The position numbers and the translations under genes are program-made. The notes beneath the pieces were generated by a model. That model worked only from the letters and a program-made list of their open reading frames with translations. It did no database searches and was not told the DNA's origin. From the NCBI RefSeq assembly GCF_014648575.1, contig NZ_BMRJ01000001.1, forward strand, positions 1,333,532-1,397,531: 64,000 bases of DNA. Direction: 5' to 3'. The DNA is from Agromyces mediolanus (lineage in GTDB: Bacteria; Actinomycetota; Actinomycetes; Actinomycetales; Microbacteriaceae). Positions 8,361 to 17,841 of this stretch are shown piece after piece. Position 1 is the stretch's first letter. Each line of letters starts with the position of its first letter.

Positions 8361-9848
8361 ATGACCGACACCGCACTCCACCGGCCCACCCCCGGGGCCG
8401 ATGCCGCGGTGTCGGCGACCCGAGCGCGGCCGCTGCACACCGACACACCCGAAGTCGCTCCGCAGTTCGATGACTTCGCCGCCGTCGTCGACACCATCAC
8501 GGTGTCACGGGCGAGCATCGGATGCATCGTCCCCGCCTACAACGAGGAGGAGTCGATCGGGCAGGTGCTCGAGTCGCTCCTCGGGCAGACCCGACTGCCC
8601 GACGTCATCCACGTCGTGGTGAACAACTCGACCGACCGCACGGTCGAGCGAGCCGCCGCCTACGCCGGCCTGCACGTCCGCGAGGACGACGGCGTGGAGC
8701 AGTTCACCGAGGTGTTCATCCACGACATCGGCGAGAACCCCGACAAGAAAGTCGGCGCGCTGAACTACGGCTACTCGCTCGTCGAGGGCATGGACTTCAT
8801 GCTCGGCGTCGACGGCGACACCGTCGCCGACCCGCAGGCCGTCGAATTCCTCGAGGCCGAGATCGCCTCGGACAGCCGCATCGGCGGCATCTCGGCGATC
8901 TACTCGATCGACGACCGCCCGTTCTCCGGCGTCGTCGCGCCGTTCCTCATCGCCGGCCAGCGCGCCCAGTTCGCGGCCTTCAACATGCAGAACATGCTGC
9001 GCGGCCGCAACATGGCCGTGCTCGGCGGTCAGTACTCGATCTTCTCCACCAAGGCCCTGCGCGACGCGATGACCGCGAATCGTCAGGTCACCCCCTGGGT
9101 GAAGGACAGCGAGGTCGAGGACTCCCTGCTCTCGCTGCAGATCAAGAGCGCCGGCTACCTCACGAAGATCTCCGCCCGCGCCCGCGCCGACGTCGGCGGC
9201 ATGACGACCCTGCGCTCGCTCGACGCGCAGCAGGTGAAGTGGAACTACGGCGCCATCGAGCTGATGTGGCCCGGCCAGCGCGGCGACACCAAGGGGCAGC
9301 CGTTCCACCCGAACCTGCGCCTGCGCTGGCTCGAGAACCTCTCGATGGCCACGAACGCGATCACGCGCATCCTGTTCCTCGTGCTGCTCGCCGGCTCGCT
9401 CTCGATCAACGCCTTCGTGTTCAGCCCGATCTGGCTGATCCCGCCGGTGGTCGCGATCCTGCTGAACGTGCGCATCGCGCTGTCGATGAAGCACCGCACG
9501 GCGAAGGACATCCTCTTCGCGGCGCTGCTCGTGCCCGCCGAGGTCTACATGTGGATCCGGCTCGGCCACTTCGCCCGTGCCTGGGTCAAGTTCGCCTCGC
9601 GCAAGCAGGTCGACAACTGGGCCGAGCAGGCCAAAGCCGAGCGGGGCGGCGGCCACGCCTACCTGACCCCGCTCCTCGTCGGCCTCGCGATCGTCATCGC
9701 GATGGTCGCGATCTGGACGCAGCTGAGCCCCGTGGTGCAGTCCTCGATCCTCTGGATCGGCTGGCCCGTGCTCGGCACGATCACGGTGCTGCAGACGCTC
9801 GGCATGTTCGGCAAGCTCGTGCGCCGCCAGCACGGCTACCGTGTCTGA
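8361..9848 (+). CDS. processive family-2 glycosyltransferase (polysaccharide synthase-like)
   Basis: Membrane glycosyltransferase of 495 residues resembling cellulose, poly-GlcNAc or hyaluronan synthases. The GT-A domain shows IVPAYNEEESIG near residue 55, a DxD motif (VDGDTVADP) near residue 150 and QQVKW near residue 290, a variant of the processive QxxRW motif with lysine for arginine. Hydrophobic segments follow at roughly residues 335-400 and 430-485. I chose ATG 8361 because AAAGG lies 7-10 bases upstream; an in-frame ATG at 8325 has no such site. A GH6 endoglucanase lies close by, so the product may be a beta-glucan. The polymer and sugar donor cannot be decided from sequence. Confidence 0.8.
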   Translation: MTDTALHRPTPGADAAVSATRARPLHTDTPEVAPQFDDFAAVVDTITVSRASIGCIVPAYNEEESIGQVLESLLGQTRLPDVIHVVVNNSTDRTVERAAAYAGLHVREDDGVEQFTEVFIHDIGENPDKKVGALNYGYSLVEGMDFMLGVDGDTVADPQAVEFLEAEIASDSRIGGISAIYSIDDRPFSGVVAPFLIAGQRAQFAAFNMQNMLRGRNMAVLGGQYSIFSTKALRDAMTANRQVTPWVKDSEVEDSLLSLQIKSAGYLTKISARARADVGGMTTLRSLDAQQVKWNYGAIELMWPGQRGDTKGQPFHPNLRLRWLENLSMATNAITRILFLVLLAGSLSINAFVFSPIWLIPPVVAILLNVRIALSMKHRTAKDILFAALLVPAEVYMWIRLGHFARAWVKFASRKQVDNWAEQAKAERGGGHAYLTPLLVGLAIVIAMVAIWTQLSPVVQSSILWIGWPVLGTITVLQTLGMFGKLVRRQHGYRV

Positions 9849-9887
9849 GCTCGGCTGAATCCCCCCCCCGGGACCCGAACGTCGAGC

Positions 9888-9915
9888 GGCCCGCCAGGCG
9901 ACTGCCCGGCGGGCC
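9888..9915 (+). terminator. bidirectional terminator
   Basis: Inverted repeat GGCCCGCC (9888-9895) and GGCGGGCC (9908-9915) between the convergent glycosyltransferase and response regulator genes. Confidence 0.6.
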
Positions 9916-9947
9916 GTCCGGCGTCCGGCCGCGGTCGGCGGCGGGGG

Positions 9948-10892
9948 TCAGTCCTCGGCGGTCATCCGGTAGCCGACGCCGCGCACCGTCTCGATCCAGT
10001 TCGGCTGCGTGGCGCTCTCGCCGAGCTTGCGCCGCAGATTCGCGAGGTGCACCTCGATGGCCCGCTTGTCGGCGTCGCTCACGTAGTACGAGGTGACGTA
10101 GCTCTCCCCGCGGAGCGAGAGCGCGAGATCCGCCTTGCTGCGCACCCGCCGGCCGGAGTCCATCAGCAGGCGCAGCAGCTCGAACTCGCTGCGGGTGAGC
10201 TCGAGCTGTTCGCCGTCGAGGGAGGCGAGGTGCATCTCCGGCTGCAGCCGGAGGCCGCGGTGCTCGTACCAGCCGTCGTGTCCGTCGGCGGCGCCCGTGA
10301 GCGGGGCCGGCGCGGTCGTCGCGTCCGCTGCCGCGGGCTCCGCCGCGACCGGCTCCGGAGCGGGCGGCGCGGAGGTCTCCGGGGATGCCTCGGCGGCGCC
10401 GGAGGGGGATGCCGGAGCCGGAGCCGGAGGCGCAGGAGCCGGGGTCGAGGCATCCGCAGTCCTGCCGGCCGTCAGCGACTCGACGTCGGTCCGGCTGTCG
10501 CGCTCCCGTTCACGCCGGCGTAGCATCGCGTCGATGCGGGCGCGCAGCTCCCTGGGGCGGAACGGCTTCACGAGATAGTCGTCGGCGCCGGACTGCAGGC
10601 CGATCAGGGTGTCCGCCTCCTCGCCCAGCGCGGTCAGCATGATGAGGTAGGTGCCGCTGAACGCGCGGATCCGCCGGGCGGCCTCGAAGCCGTCGATGCC
10701 GGGCATGCTCACGTCGAGCGTCGTCACGATGGGGTCGTGCCGACGCACGAGCTCGATGCCGTCGAGTCCGTTGCCCGCGCTGTGCGTCTCGAAACCGCCC
10801 TGTTCGAGCACCTCCACGAGCAACTGGCGGATGTCGAGGTCGTCCTCGATGATCACCGCGATGCGTTCGCCGTTCGCCTGGTTGGCCGTCAT
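9948..10892 (-). CDS. OmpR-family response regulator with long Pro/Ala linker
   Basis: Response regulator of 314 residues. The receiver domain spans about 10-125, with the acidic pair EDD at 16-18, phosphoacceptor D60 (TTLDVSMPG) and the conserved lysine in YLVKPF. A winged-helix DNA-binding domain fills about 215-310 (LTRSEFELLRLLMDSG, then VHLANLRRKLGE and VRGVGYRM). Between them lies a linker of about 80 residues made mostly of Pro, Ala, Ser and Glu, far longer than the usual 5-20. ATG 10892 is the chosen start. It is likely the partner of the orphan-looking kinase at 4768-6408 and may control the glycosyltransferase and GH6 genes. Confidence 0.88.
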   Translation of the reverse strand: MTANQANGERIAVIIEDDLDIRQLLVEVLEQGGFETHSAGNGLDGIELVRRHDPIVTTLDVSMPGIDGFEAARRIRAFSGTYLIMLTALGEEADTLIGLQSGADDYLVKPFRPRELRARIDAMLRRRERERDSRTDVESLTAGRTADASTPAPAPPAPAPASPSGAAEASPETSAPPAPEPVAAEPAAADATTAPAPLTGAADGHDGWYEHRGLRLQPEMHLASLDGEQLELTRSEFELLRLLMDSGRRVRSKADLALSLRGESYVTSYYVSDADKRAIEVHLANLRRKLGESATQPNWIETVRGVGYRMTAED

Positions 10893-10980
10893 GTTCCCCG
10901 ATCTTCCTTCGTCCAGGGCGTCCCGTCGCCCGTCGTCCGCTGCAACCGCCGGCGTCCCGTCGCCGCGGTCTCCTCGCGCT

Positions 10981-11955
10981 TCAGCCGCCGCCGGTGAGGG
11001 CGATCGCCGCCTCCGGCCACCACTGCCCGGCCGGCGGGCCGCCGTTGCAGGTGCCGTCGCTCTCGCCGGGCGGCTTGAGCCAGAGCACCGCGTCGACGAC
11101 CTCGTCGTCGAGCGGGCCCGGATCCTCGCCGACCGTGCGCCCGGGTACATTGCACCACGAGGCATCCGCCGGCGGTCCCGAGCCGTTGCGCGACACGTCG
11201 ATGACGGCGTGACCGCCGCCGAGCGCTGCGGCGACGCGGTGCGCGTAGGCGCGCTCCTCGCTCGTCGTGCGGGTGTTCGAGACGTTCGTGGCGAAGCCGC
11301 GCACCCGGTCGACGCCGGCGGCCCGCAGCAGTTCGGCCATGCGCTCGGCCGGCAGCCAGGCCGAGTGGCCGCCGTCGAGGTAGACGGTGGTGGTCGCGGG
11401 CAGGCGGGCGGCCGCCTCGCGGACGAGGGCCGGGCGGGCGGCGGCGTCGGGGCAGGCCTCGGCGAGCGCGAGGGCGTCGGGTTCCAGGACGATGACGGCG
11501 GACCGTTCGCCGATGGCGGCGGCGATCTCGTCGATCCAGGCGAGGTAGGGCGTGCGGGCGAGGCCGCCGGCGCTGTGACCGCCGCAGTCGCGGTCGGGGA
11601 TGCCGTAGACGACCAGCACGGGCAGCGCGGCGGCGCCGGCGGCGTCGTCGAGGAGCGCGTCGACGGCGGGGCCGACCTCGCCGGCGGGCAGGCGCTCGGG
11701 GACGAGCCAGGTGGCGGTGGGGCGTTCCGCGAGCCGGGCGGCGGCCTCCCGCTCGGCGGCGGTGCCCCCGGTGCGGGCCGCGATCGCGGCCGAGGAGTCG
11801 GGGGAGCGGTACAGCGTCCGGCCGGCGAAGGGGGAGTCGGCGGACGAGGCCGGGGCGCACGCGGCGAGCAGGGCGAGGAGGGCGATCGCGCCGCTCGCGA
11901 GCACGGCGCGGCGGGTGGCGGTGCGCGAACGCTCACCAGCTCCCGATGCCGTCAT
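10981..11955 (-). CDS. GH6 family endoglucanase, lipoprotein
   Basis: Glycoside hydrolase family 6 (cellulase / cellobiohydrolase fold) of 324 residues. Family motifs are VVYGIPDRDCGGHS, VIVLEPDAL, ATNVSNTR, WCNVPGRTVG and the C-terminal LWLKPPGESDGTC. The N-terminus has a basic region, a hydrophobic core and a lipobox LAAC (cysteine near residue 33), so it is probably anchored outside the membrane. The start at 11955 has GGAAGGA upstream. It cleaves beta-1,4-glucan. Beside a synthase-like glycosyltransferase it may trim or release a nascent polymer, as CslZ (also GH6) is thought to do in Streptomyces; a purely degradative role is the alternative. Confidence 0.88.
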   Translation of the reverse strand: MTASGAGERSRTATRRAVLASGAIALLALLAACAPASSADSPFAGRTLYRSPDSSAAIAARTGGTAAEREAAARLAERPTATWLVPERLPAGEVGPAVDALLDDAAGAAALPVLVVYGIPDRDCGGHSAGGLARTPYLAWIDEIAAAIGERSAVIVLEPDALALAEACPDAAARPALVREAAARLPATTTVYLDGGHSAWLPAERMAELLRAAGVDRVRGFATNVSNTRTTSEERAYAHRVAAALGGGHAVIDVSRNGSGPPADASWCNVPGRTVGEDPGPLDDEVVDAVLWLKPPGESDGTCNGGPPAGQWWPEAAIALTGGG

Positions 11956-11982
11956 GGCCGCGTCCTTCCCCCCGTTCCGGTC

Positions 11983-11988
11983 AGTCTA
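11983..11988 (-). promoter_or_regulatory. -10 box of GH6 gene
   Basis: On the minus strand this reads TAGACT, about 27 bases before the GH6 start codon, leaving room for a short leader with its GGAAGGA ribosome site. Confidence 0.45.
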
Positions 11989-12069
11989 GGGGCCTCCGGT
12001 TTCCCCGCTCGCCGCGCCGCCTGCTCGAACCCGCCCGGGCAGGGGGACGTGCGATTAATTGAATTGGTT

Positions 12070-12085
12070 CTTTCTGGATAGAAAG
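12070..12085 (+). promoter_or_regulatory. palindromic operator candidate upstream of ABC importer
   Basis: CTTTCT (12070-12075), a 4-nt spacer and AGAAAG (12080-12085) form a perfect inverted repeat in an unusually AT-rich stretch (12053-12110) about 100 bp before the substrate-binding protein gene. A weak promoter (TTTCTG, 16 bp, TTAGCT at 12093-12098) would place the palindrome over the -35 element. The ROK regulator of the same operon is the likely binder. Confidence 0.45.
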
Positions 12086-12182
12086 TTTTCTGTTAGCTTC
12101 ATTTCCGGTAACGCTCGCCACCGAGATCCTGCGCGACGTCGCTGTTCTTCCACGCAATGAAGCCAGAGAGGAAACACGAACG

Positions 12183-13847
12183 ATGATTCGAACCACGCGC
12201 CGACTGGCGCTCGCGCTCGCCGCGGGTGCCTCGGCCCTCGCCCTCGGGCTGTCCGGCTGCTCGCCCTCGGGCGGCTCCGCGGGCGGCGACGACGCGATCC
12301 TGCGGGTCTGGGCCGGCAGCGCCACCCCGATCAACAACAACTTCAACCCCTTCGCCGTCGACACCGCCGTGCACGCGACCTTCGGCGCCATCTACGAACC
12401 GCTGTTCTTCTTCAACCAGCTCTCCGCCGACCCGCCCACCGGCATGATCGGCGACAGCTACGAGTACAGCGAAGACGGCAAGACCCTCACCGTGAAGATC
12501 AAGCCCGATCTCAAGTGGAACGACGGCGAAGCCCTCACCGCCGAGGACGTCGCCTTCACCTTCGGCTACGGCTCGAACGTCAGCGAGCAGTTCGTCTCGG
12601 CCGAGGCCACCGACGACACCACCGTCGTGCTCACGTACACCGAGCCGCAGTTCACGAGCGCCTCGCTCACCCTCGGCTCGACCTGGATCATCCCCAAGCA
12701 CGTGTGGGAGAAGATCGACGACTTCATGGCCGAGACGAACCCTGAGCCCGTCGGCTCCGGCCCCTACAAGCTCAAGAGCTTCACCGAGGCCGCCTACACC
12801 GTCGAGGCCAACGAGCTGTTCCGCGACGGCGCCCCCGAGGTGAAGCAGGTGCAGTACCTCGGCCTCGACTCGAACCAGTCCGCGCAGGACCTGCTCACCA
12901 CCGGCAAGATCGACTGGGTCGGCCAGTTCATCGCGAACCCCGACGCCGTCACCGGCTCGGGCAAGATCGCCACGCTCAACCTGCAGCAGGACCCGACGAC
13001 GATCACGACGTGCGCGAACGCCGAGCTCGGCTGCACCGGCCCGCAGACCGACCCCGCCGTGCGCCAGGCGATCGACGTCGCGATCAACCGCTCCACCATT
13101 CGCGAGAAGGCCTTCGCCGGGCTCGCCGGCGAGTCCTCGCCCTCCTTCATGCTGCTGCCGCGCGACGAGCAGTGGCTGAGCGACCCCGCCCTCACCACGA
13201 GCCCTCAGGACCCCGACGTCGCCGAGGCGCAGCAGATCCTCGAGGCGGCGGGCTACACGAAGCAGTCCGACGGCTTCTACGGCAAGGACGGCGCCTCCTT
13301 CGAGATCGACCTGTTCTCGCCCGACGGCTGGACCGACTACAACGACGCGGCCAAGCTCATCTCCGAGCAGGCGGCAGAGGCCGGCATCCGCATCAACGCG
13401 CGCACCGTGTCGGATGCCGAGTACTGGACGCCGATCCAGTCGGGCGACTTCCAGATGACGCTCTACGGCCTCACCCAGAGCCTCGTCGCCGATCCGTACT
13501 CGAACTACCACGAGTACTTCGCCGGCACCTCGACCGTCAAGGTCGGCGAGACCCCGCTCGTCGGGCAGAACTACTCGCGCTACTCGAACCCGACGGTCGA
13601 CGCCGCCGTGCTCGCCGCGGGCGGCACGGAGGACGTGCCGACGAAGCAGGCCGCCTACGCGACCATCCAGACCGAGATCGCGCGCGACCTGCCGTACATC
13701 CCGGTCGTGCTGAACGCCTCGCAGTCGTTCTTCAACGTCGAGAAGTTCAGCGGATGGCCCTCCGAGGACGACCTCTACGCGGCGCCGCTGCCCTACCTCT
13801 CGGTGGCGAACGCGGTCGTGCTCACGCACCTGAAGCCGGCCGAGTAG
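12183..13847 (+). CDS. ABC transporter substrate-binding lipoprotein (family 5)
   Basis: Extracytoplasmic solute-binding protein of the DppA/OppA type, 554 residues. A signal peptide ends in the lipobox LSGC (cysteine near residue 27), and the mature protein spans the whole SBP_bac_5 fold, with the typical motifs YEYSEDGKTLTVKI and KWNDGEALTAEDVAF. GAGAGGAAAC precedes the ATG. It heads an operon with two permeases and two ATPases, so it is the specificity component of a complete importer. Family-5 proteins bind peptides but also oligosaccharides (for example cello-oligosaccharides in Thermotoga). The downstream GH4 and sugar kinase genes favour a di- or oligosaccharide here. Confidence 0.9.
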   Translation: MIRTTRRLALALAAGASALALGLSGCSPSGGSAGGDDAILRVWAGSATPINNNFNPFAVDTAVHATFGAIYEPLFFFNQLSADPPTGMIGDSYEYSEDGKTLTVKIKPDLKWNDGEALTAEDVAFTFGYGSNVSEQFVSAEATDDTTVVLTYTEPQFTSASLTLGSTWIIPKHVWEKIDDFMAETNPEPVGSGPYKLKSFTEAAYTVEANELFRDGAPEVKQVQYLGLDSNQSAQDLLTTGKIDWVGQFIANPDAVTGSGKIATLNLQQDPTTITTCANAELGCTGPQTDPAVRQAIDVAINRSTIREKAFAGLAGESSPSFMLLPRDEQWLSDPALTTSPQDPDVAEAQQILEAAGYTKQSDGFYGKDGASFEIDLFSPDGWTDYNDAAKLISEQAAEAGIRINARTVSDAEYWTPIQSGDFQMTLYGLTQSLVADPYSNYHEYFAGTSTVKVGETPLVGQNYSRYSNPTVDAAVLAAGGTEDVPTKQAAYATIQTEIARDLPYIPVVLNASQSFFNVEKFSGWPSEDDLYAAPLPYLSVANAVVLTHLKPAE

Positions 13848-13895
13848 GCGCGTGATCCCGATGAGACGACACCCTTCCGCACGGGCGGTGCAGGG

Positions 13896-14900
13896 ATGAG
13901 CTTCTACCTCCGACGGGTCGCCTTCTACCTGGTGACCTTCTGGGCGGCGATCTCGCTCAACTTCCTGCTGCCCCGGCTCCTGCCGGGCGACCCCGCGGCG
14001 ATCATGCTCGGCAAGCTGCGCCGGGCGAACGCCGGCCGGCCGCTCTCCGAGGAGACGGTCCAGGCGATCACCGCGATCCTCGGTGCCGAGAAGGGCACCA
14101 GTCTCTGGGACCAGTACCTGGCGTACTGGGGCCGGCTGCTTCAGGGGGACCTCGGCGTCTCCTCCACGAGGTACCCGGCCCCGGTCGCCGAGCTCATCTC
14201 CGCGGCGCTGCCGTGGACGATCGTGCTGGTCGGCACCGCGACCGTCATCTCCTTCGTGCTCGGCATCGTCGTCGGCGCGTGGGTCGGCTGGCGGCGCGGC
14301 ACCTGGCTCGACCACCTCGTGCCCGTCACGACGGTGTTCCAGTCGATCCCGTACTTCTGGCTCGCGCTCGTGCTCGTCGCGGTGTTCTCCGTGCAGCTCG
14401 GCATCTTCCCGATCATCGGGGGCTACGACGTCTTCGAGTTCCCGGGCGGGCCCGAGTGGAGCTGGGCCTTCCTCGGCAGCGCCGTCTGGCACGCCGTCCT
14501 GCCCGCCACCACGATCGTGCTGTCCTCGATCGGCGGCTGGCTGCTCGGCATGCGCAACATGATGGTCTCCACGATGTCGGAGGACTTCATCGTCACCGCC
14601 GAGGCGAAGGGCCTCACCCCGCGCCGGATCCGCACGAAGTACGCCTCGCGGAACGCGGCGATCCCGAGCCTCGCGGGCTTCGGCATCGCGCTCGGCTTCG
14701 TCGTCGCGGGCTCGATCGTGATGGAGCAGGTGTTCAGCTACCCCGGCATCGGCAAGCTCATGATCCAGGCCGTGCAGGGCCTCGACTACGCGCTCATGCA
14801 GGGCGTGTTCCTCGTGATCACCCTCACGGTGCTCGCGGCGAACTTCGTCATGGACCTCATCTACGGCTTTATCGACCCGAGAGTGCGGCACAATGGCTGA
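13896..14900 (+). CDS. ABC importer permease, DppB type
   Basis: Inner-membrane permease of 334 residues with six predicted helices. The N-terminal helix segment is YLRRVAFYLVTFWAAI, and the EAA-type cytoplasmic loop lies around EAKGLTPRRIRTKYASRNA, which contacts the ATPase subunit. It forms the channel of the Opp/Dpp-type importer together with the next permease, whose ATG lies eight bases inside this gene. It lies 48 bp after the binding-protein gene, presumably on the same transcript. Confidence 0.92.
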   Translation: MSFYLRRVAFYLVTFWAAISLNFLLPRLLPGDPAAIMLGKLRRANAGRPLSEETVQAITAILGAEKGTSLWDQYLAYWGRLLQGDLGVSSTRYPAPVAELISAALPWTIVLVGTATVISFVLGIVVGAWVGWRRGTWLDHLVPVTTVFQSIPYFWLALVLVAVFSVQLGIFPIIGGYDVFEFPGGPEWSWAFLGSAVWHAVLPATTIVLSSIGGWLLGMRNMMVSTMSEDFIVTAEAKGLTPRRIRTKYASRNAAIPSLAGFGIALGFVVAGSIVMEQVFSYPGIGKLMIQAVQGLDYALMQGVFLVITLTVLAANFVMDLIYGFIDPRVRHNG

Positions 14901-16007
14901 CCGGCAGACCCTCACCGAGTCCGGCTCCGGCGGCGAACTGCCCGGCGCCGGCGCCGAGACCGCCCCCGATCTGCCCTTCGGCGCGCCGATCGGCGCGGAG
15001 GCCGCGCGGGAGAGCGCCAGGGAGGCGACCGCCACCGCGGCCGTCGCCGCCGCGAGCGCCGCCGCCGTGCGGCGGGGCGGGCGCTTCCGCGGGCTCCTGC
15101 CGCGGCGCTCCGGCAAGCTCGTGACCGGCCTCGTCATCGTCGGGGCGATCACCCTGTTCGGTCTGCTCGGCCCGCTCATCGCGCAGCCGCCGCGGGACTC
15201 GAACAACCCCGCGCTGCTGCCGCCCGGGCCCGAGCACTGGCTCGGCACCACGAAGCTCGGCTACGACGTGTTCTCCCAGCTCGCCTACGGCACCCAGGGC
15301 TCGCTGTTCATCGGCCTCGTCGCCGGTCTCGTGGCGCTCGTGCTCGGGGGGCTGTTCGGTGTCTTCGCGGGCTACTTCGGCGGCATCGCGGACGAGGTGC
15401 TGACCCTCATCACGAACATCGTCCTCGTCATCCCGGGCCTGCCCGTCGTCATGGTGATCGCCGCCTACGTGCAGAACGCGGACGGCCTCGGGCCGCTCGC
15501 CCGCAGCTCGCTGCTCGTCGCCCTCGTGCTCGGCATCACGAGCTGGGCGGGCTCGGCGGTCGTGCTGCGCGCGCAGGCCCGCTCGCTCCGCACCCGCGAG
15601 TACGTGGCCGCCGCCCGCGTCGCAGGCGAGCGGCCGGCGCGGATCATCTTCGTCGAGATCCTGCCGAACCTCGTGCCGCTGCTCGCCGCGCAGTTCATCT
15701 TCGGCGTCATCCTCGCGGTGCTCGGCGAAGCCGGCCTCTCCTACCTGGGCCTCGGCCCGACCGGCTCGATCACGCTCGGCACCATGCTGAACGACGCGCA
15801 GACCGGGCAGGCCGTCGGCACCGGCGCCTGGTGGTGGTTCGTGCCGCCAGGGGCGATCATCGCGGCGCTCGGCGCCGGGCTCTCGCTCATCAACTTCGCG
15901 ATCGACGAGGTCGTGAACCCCAAGCTCAGGCTCGCCCCGGAGAACGCCAAGCGGCAGCGCAAGGCGACGAAGGCGGGCAAGGGCGTCGCGGACACCGGAG
16001 CATTCGC

Positions 16008-16011
<4 letters not shown>
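14893..16011 (+). CDS. ABC importer permease, DppC type
   Basis: Second permease of the importer, 372 residues. An Ala/Glu/Gly-rich cytoplasmic N-terminus of about 75 residues, longer than usual, precedes the first helix (LVTGLVIVGAITLFGLLGP). The DppC signature PPGPEHWLGTTKLGYDVFSQ region and the EAA loop AARVAGERPARIIFVEILPN are present. It overlaps both neighbours (8 nt upstream, ATGA downstream), a sign of translational coupling within the transporter operon. Confidence 0.92.
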
Positions 16012-16921
<910 letters not shown>

Positions 16922-16925
<4 letters not shown>

Positions 16926-17779
16926 CCGCCCAGGTGACGCGGCCCGCCGTGGAGGCCGGCTCGCTCCGCGCCGAGGGACTGGAGAAGGACTTCCGGCTGC
17001 GCAGCGGCCTGAAGGTGCGCACGCTGCACGCGGTGCGCGGCGTCTCGCTCGAGCTCGAGCCGGGGCGCACCGTGGCCCTGGTCGGCGAGAGCGGCTCCGG
17101 CAAGTCGACGATCGCGCGGATGTTCGCGAAGCTCGAGTCGCCGACGGGCGGGCGGATCCTGCTCGACGGCGCGCCGAGCGCGAACCGGGGGCGCGGGCTC
17201 GCCGCCTACCGGCGCGACGTGCAGATGGTGTTCCAGGACCCGTTCGGCTCGCTGAACCCGTTCCACTCGATCGTGCACCACCTGGAGCGCCCGATCCGGC
17301 TGCACCACCCCGGGCTCTCGGGCGCCGAGGTGCGCGAACGGGCCGAGGAGCTGCTCGAGCGTGTGCGGCTCTCGCCCGCGGCGAAGTTCGCCGACCGCCG
17401 CCCGCACGAGCTGTCCGGCGGGCAGCGCCAGCGGGTCGCCATCGCGCGGGCGCTCGCCCCGGGGGCGCGGTTCATCATCGCCGACGAGCCGGTCTCGATG
17501 CTCGACGTCTCGATCCGCCTCGGCGTGCTGAACCTGCTCGCCGAGCTGCAGCGGCAGGAGCGGCTCGGCGTGCTGTACATCACGCACGACCTGGCGACCG
17601 CACGGCACTTCTCCGACGAGATCCTCGTGATGTACCGCGGGGAGATCGTCGAGCGCGGACCGAGCGAGCGGGTCATCCTCGATCCGCAGCACGACTACAC
17701 GAAGACCCTGCTCGACGCGGCGGCCGATCCCGACCGCCTCGGACAGCTCCGCGACGAGGTACGGCGGGAGGCGGGATGA
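16922..17779 (+). CDS. ABC importer ATP-binding protein, DppF type
   Basis: Second ATPase of the importer, 285 residues. Walker A is GESGSGKST, the Q-loop region is MVFQDPFGSLNP, the signature is LSGGQRQRVAIARAL, Walker B is FIIADEPVSMLD and the switch histidine is in YITHDLATA. The C-terminus ends in the usual DYTKTLLDAAADP motif. ATG overlaps the preceding stop. With DppD it completes a full five-gene importer. Confidence 0.93.
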
Positions 17780-17804
17780 GCGTTCGAGAGCGAATCCGCT
17801 CGAC

Positions 17805-17810
17805 TAGAGT
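17805..17810 (+). promoter_or_regulatory. internal -10 box before ROK gene
   Basis: TAGAGT about 31 bases before the ROK start at 17842 suggests that the repressor, GH4 and kinase genes have their own promoter in addition to readthrough from the transporter genes. Confidence 0.4.
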
Positions 17811-17841
17811 GACCAGCGCGACACCAGGGGAGGAGGTGGAG

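Noticed and set aside
9861..9869. Run of nine cytosines as a phase-variable tract
   Set aside because: It is intergenic, after the glycosyltransferase stop and before a terminator, so length changes would not affect a reading frame or known promoter.
12099..15251. Minus-strand open frame of about 1,050 codons over the ABC importer genes
   Set aside because: Antisense shadow; the plus strand has clear transporter motifs and the minus translation is His/Asp/Arg-rich without any fold signal.
17776..17841. ATG 17776 as the start of the ROK regulator
   Set aside because: It overlaps the ATPase stop in the usual way, but the later ATG 17842 has a far stronger ribosome site and fits the family N-terminus.
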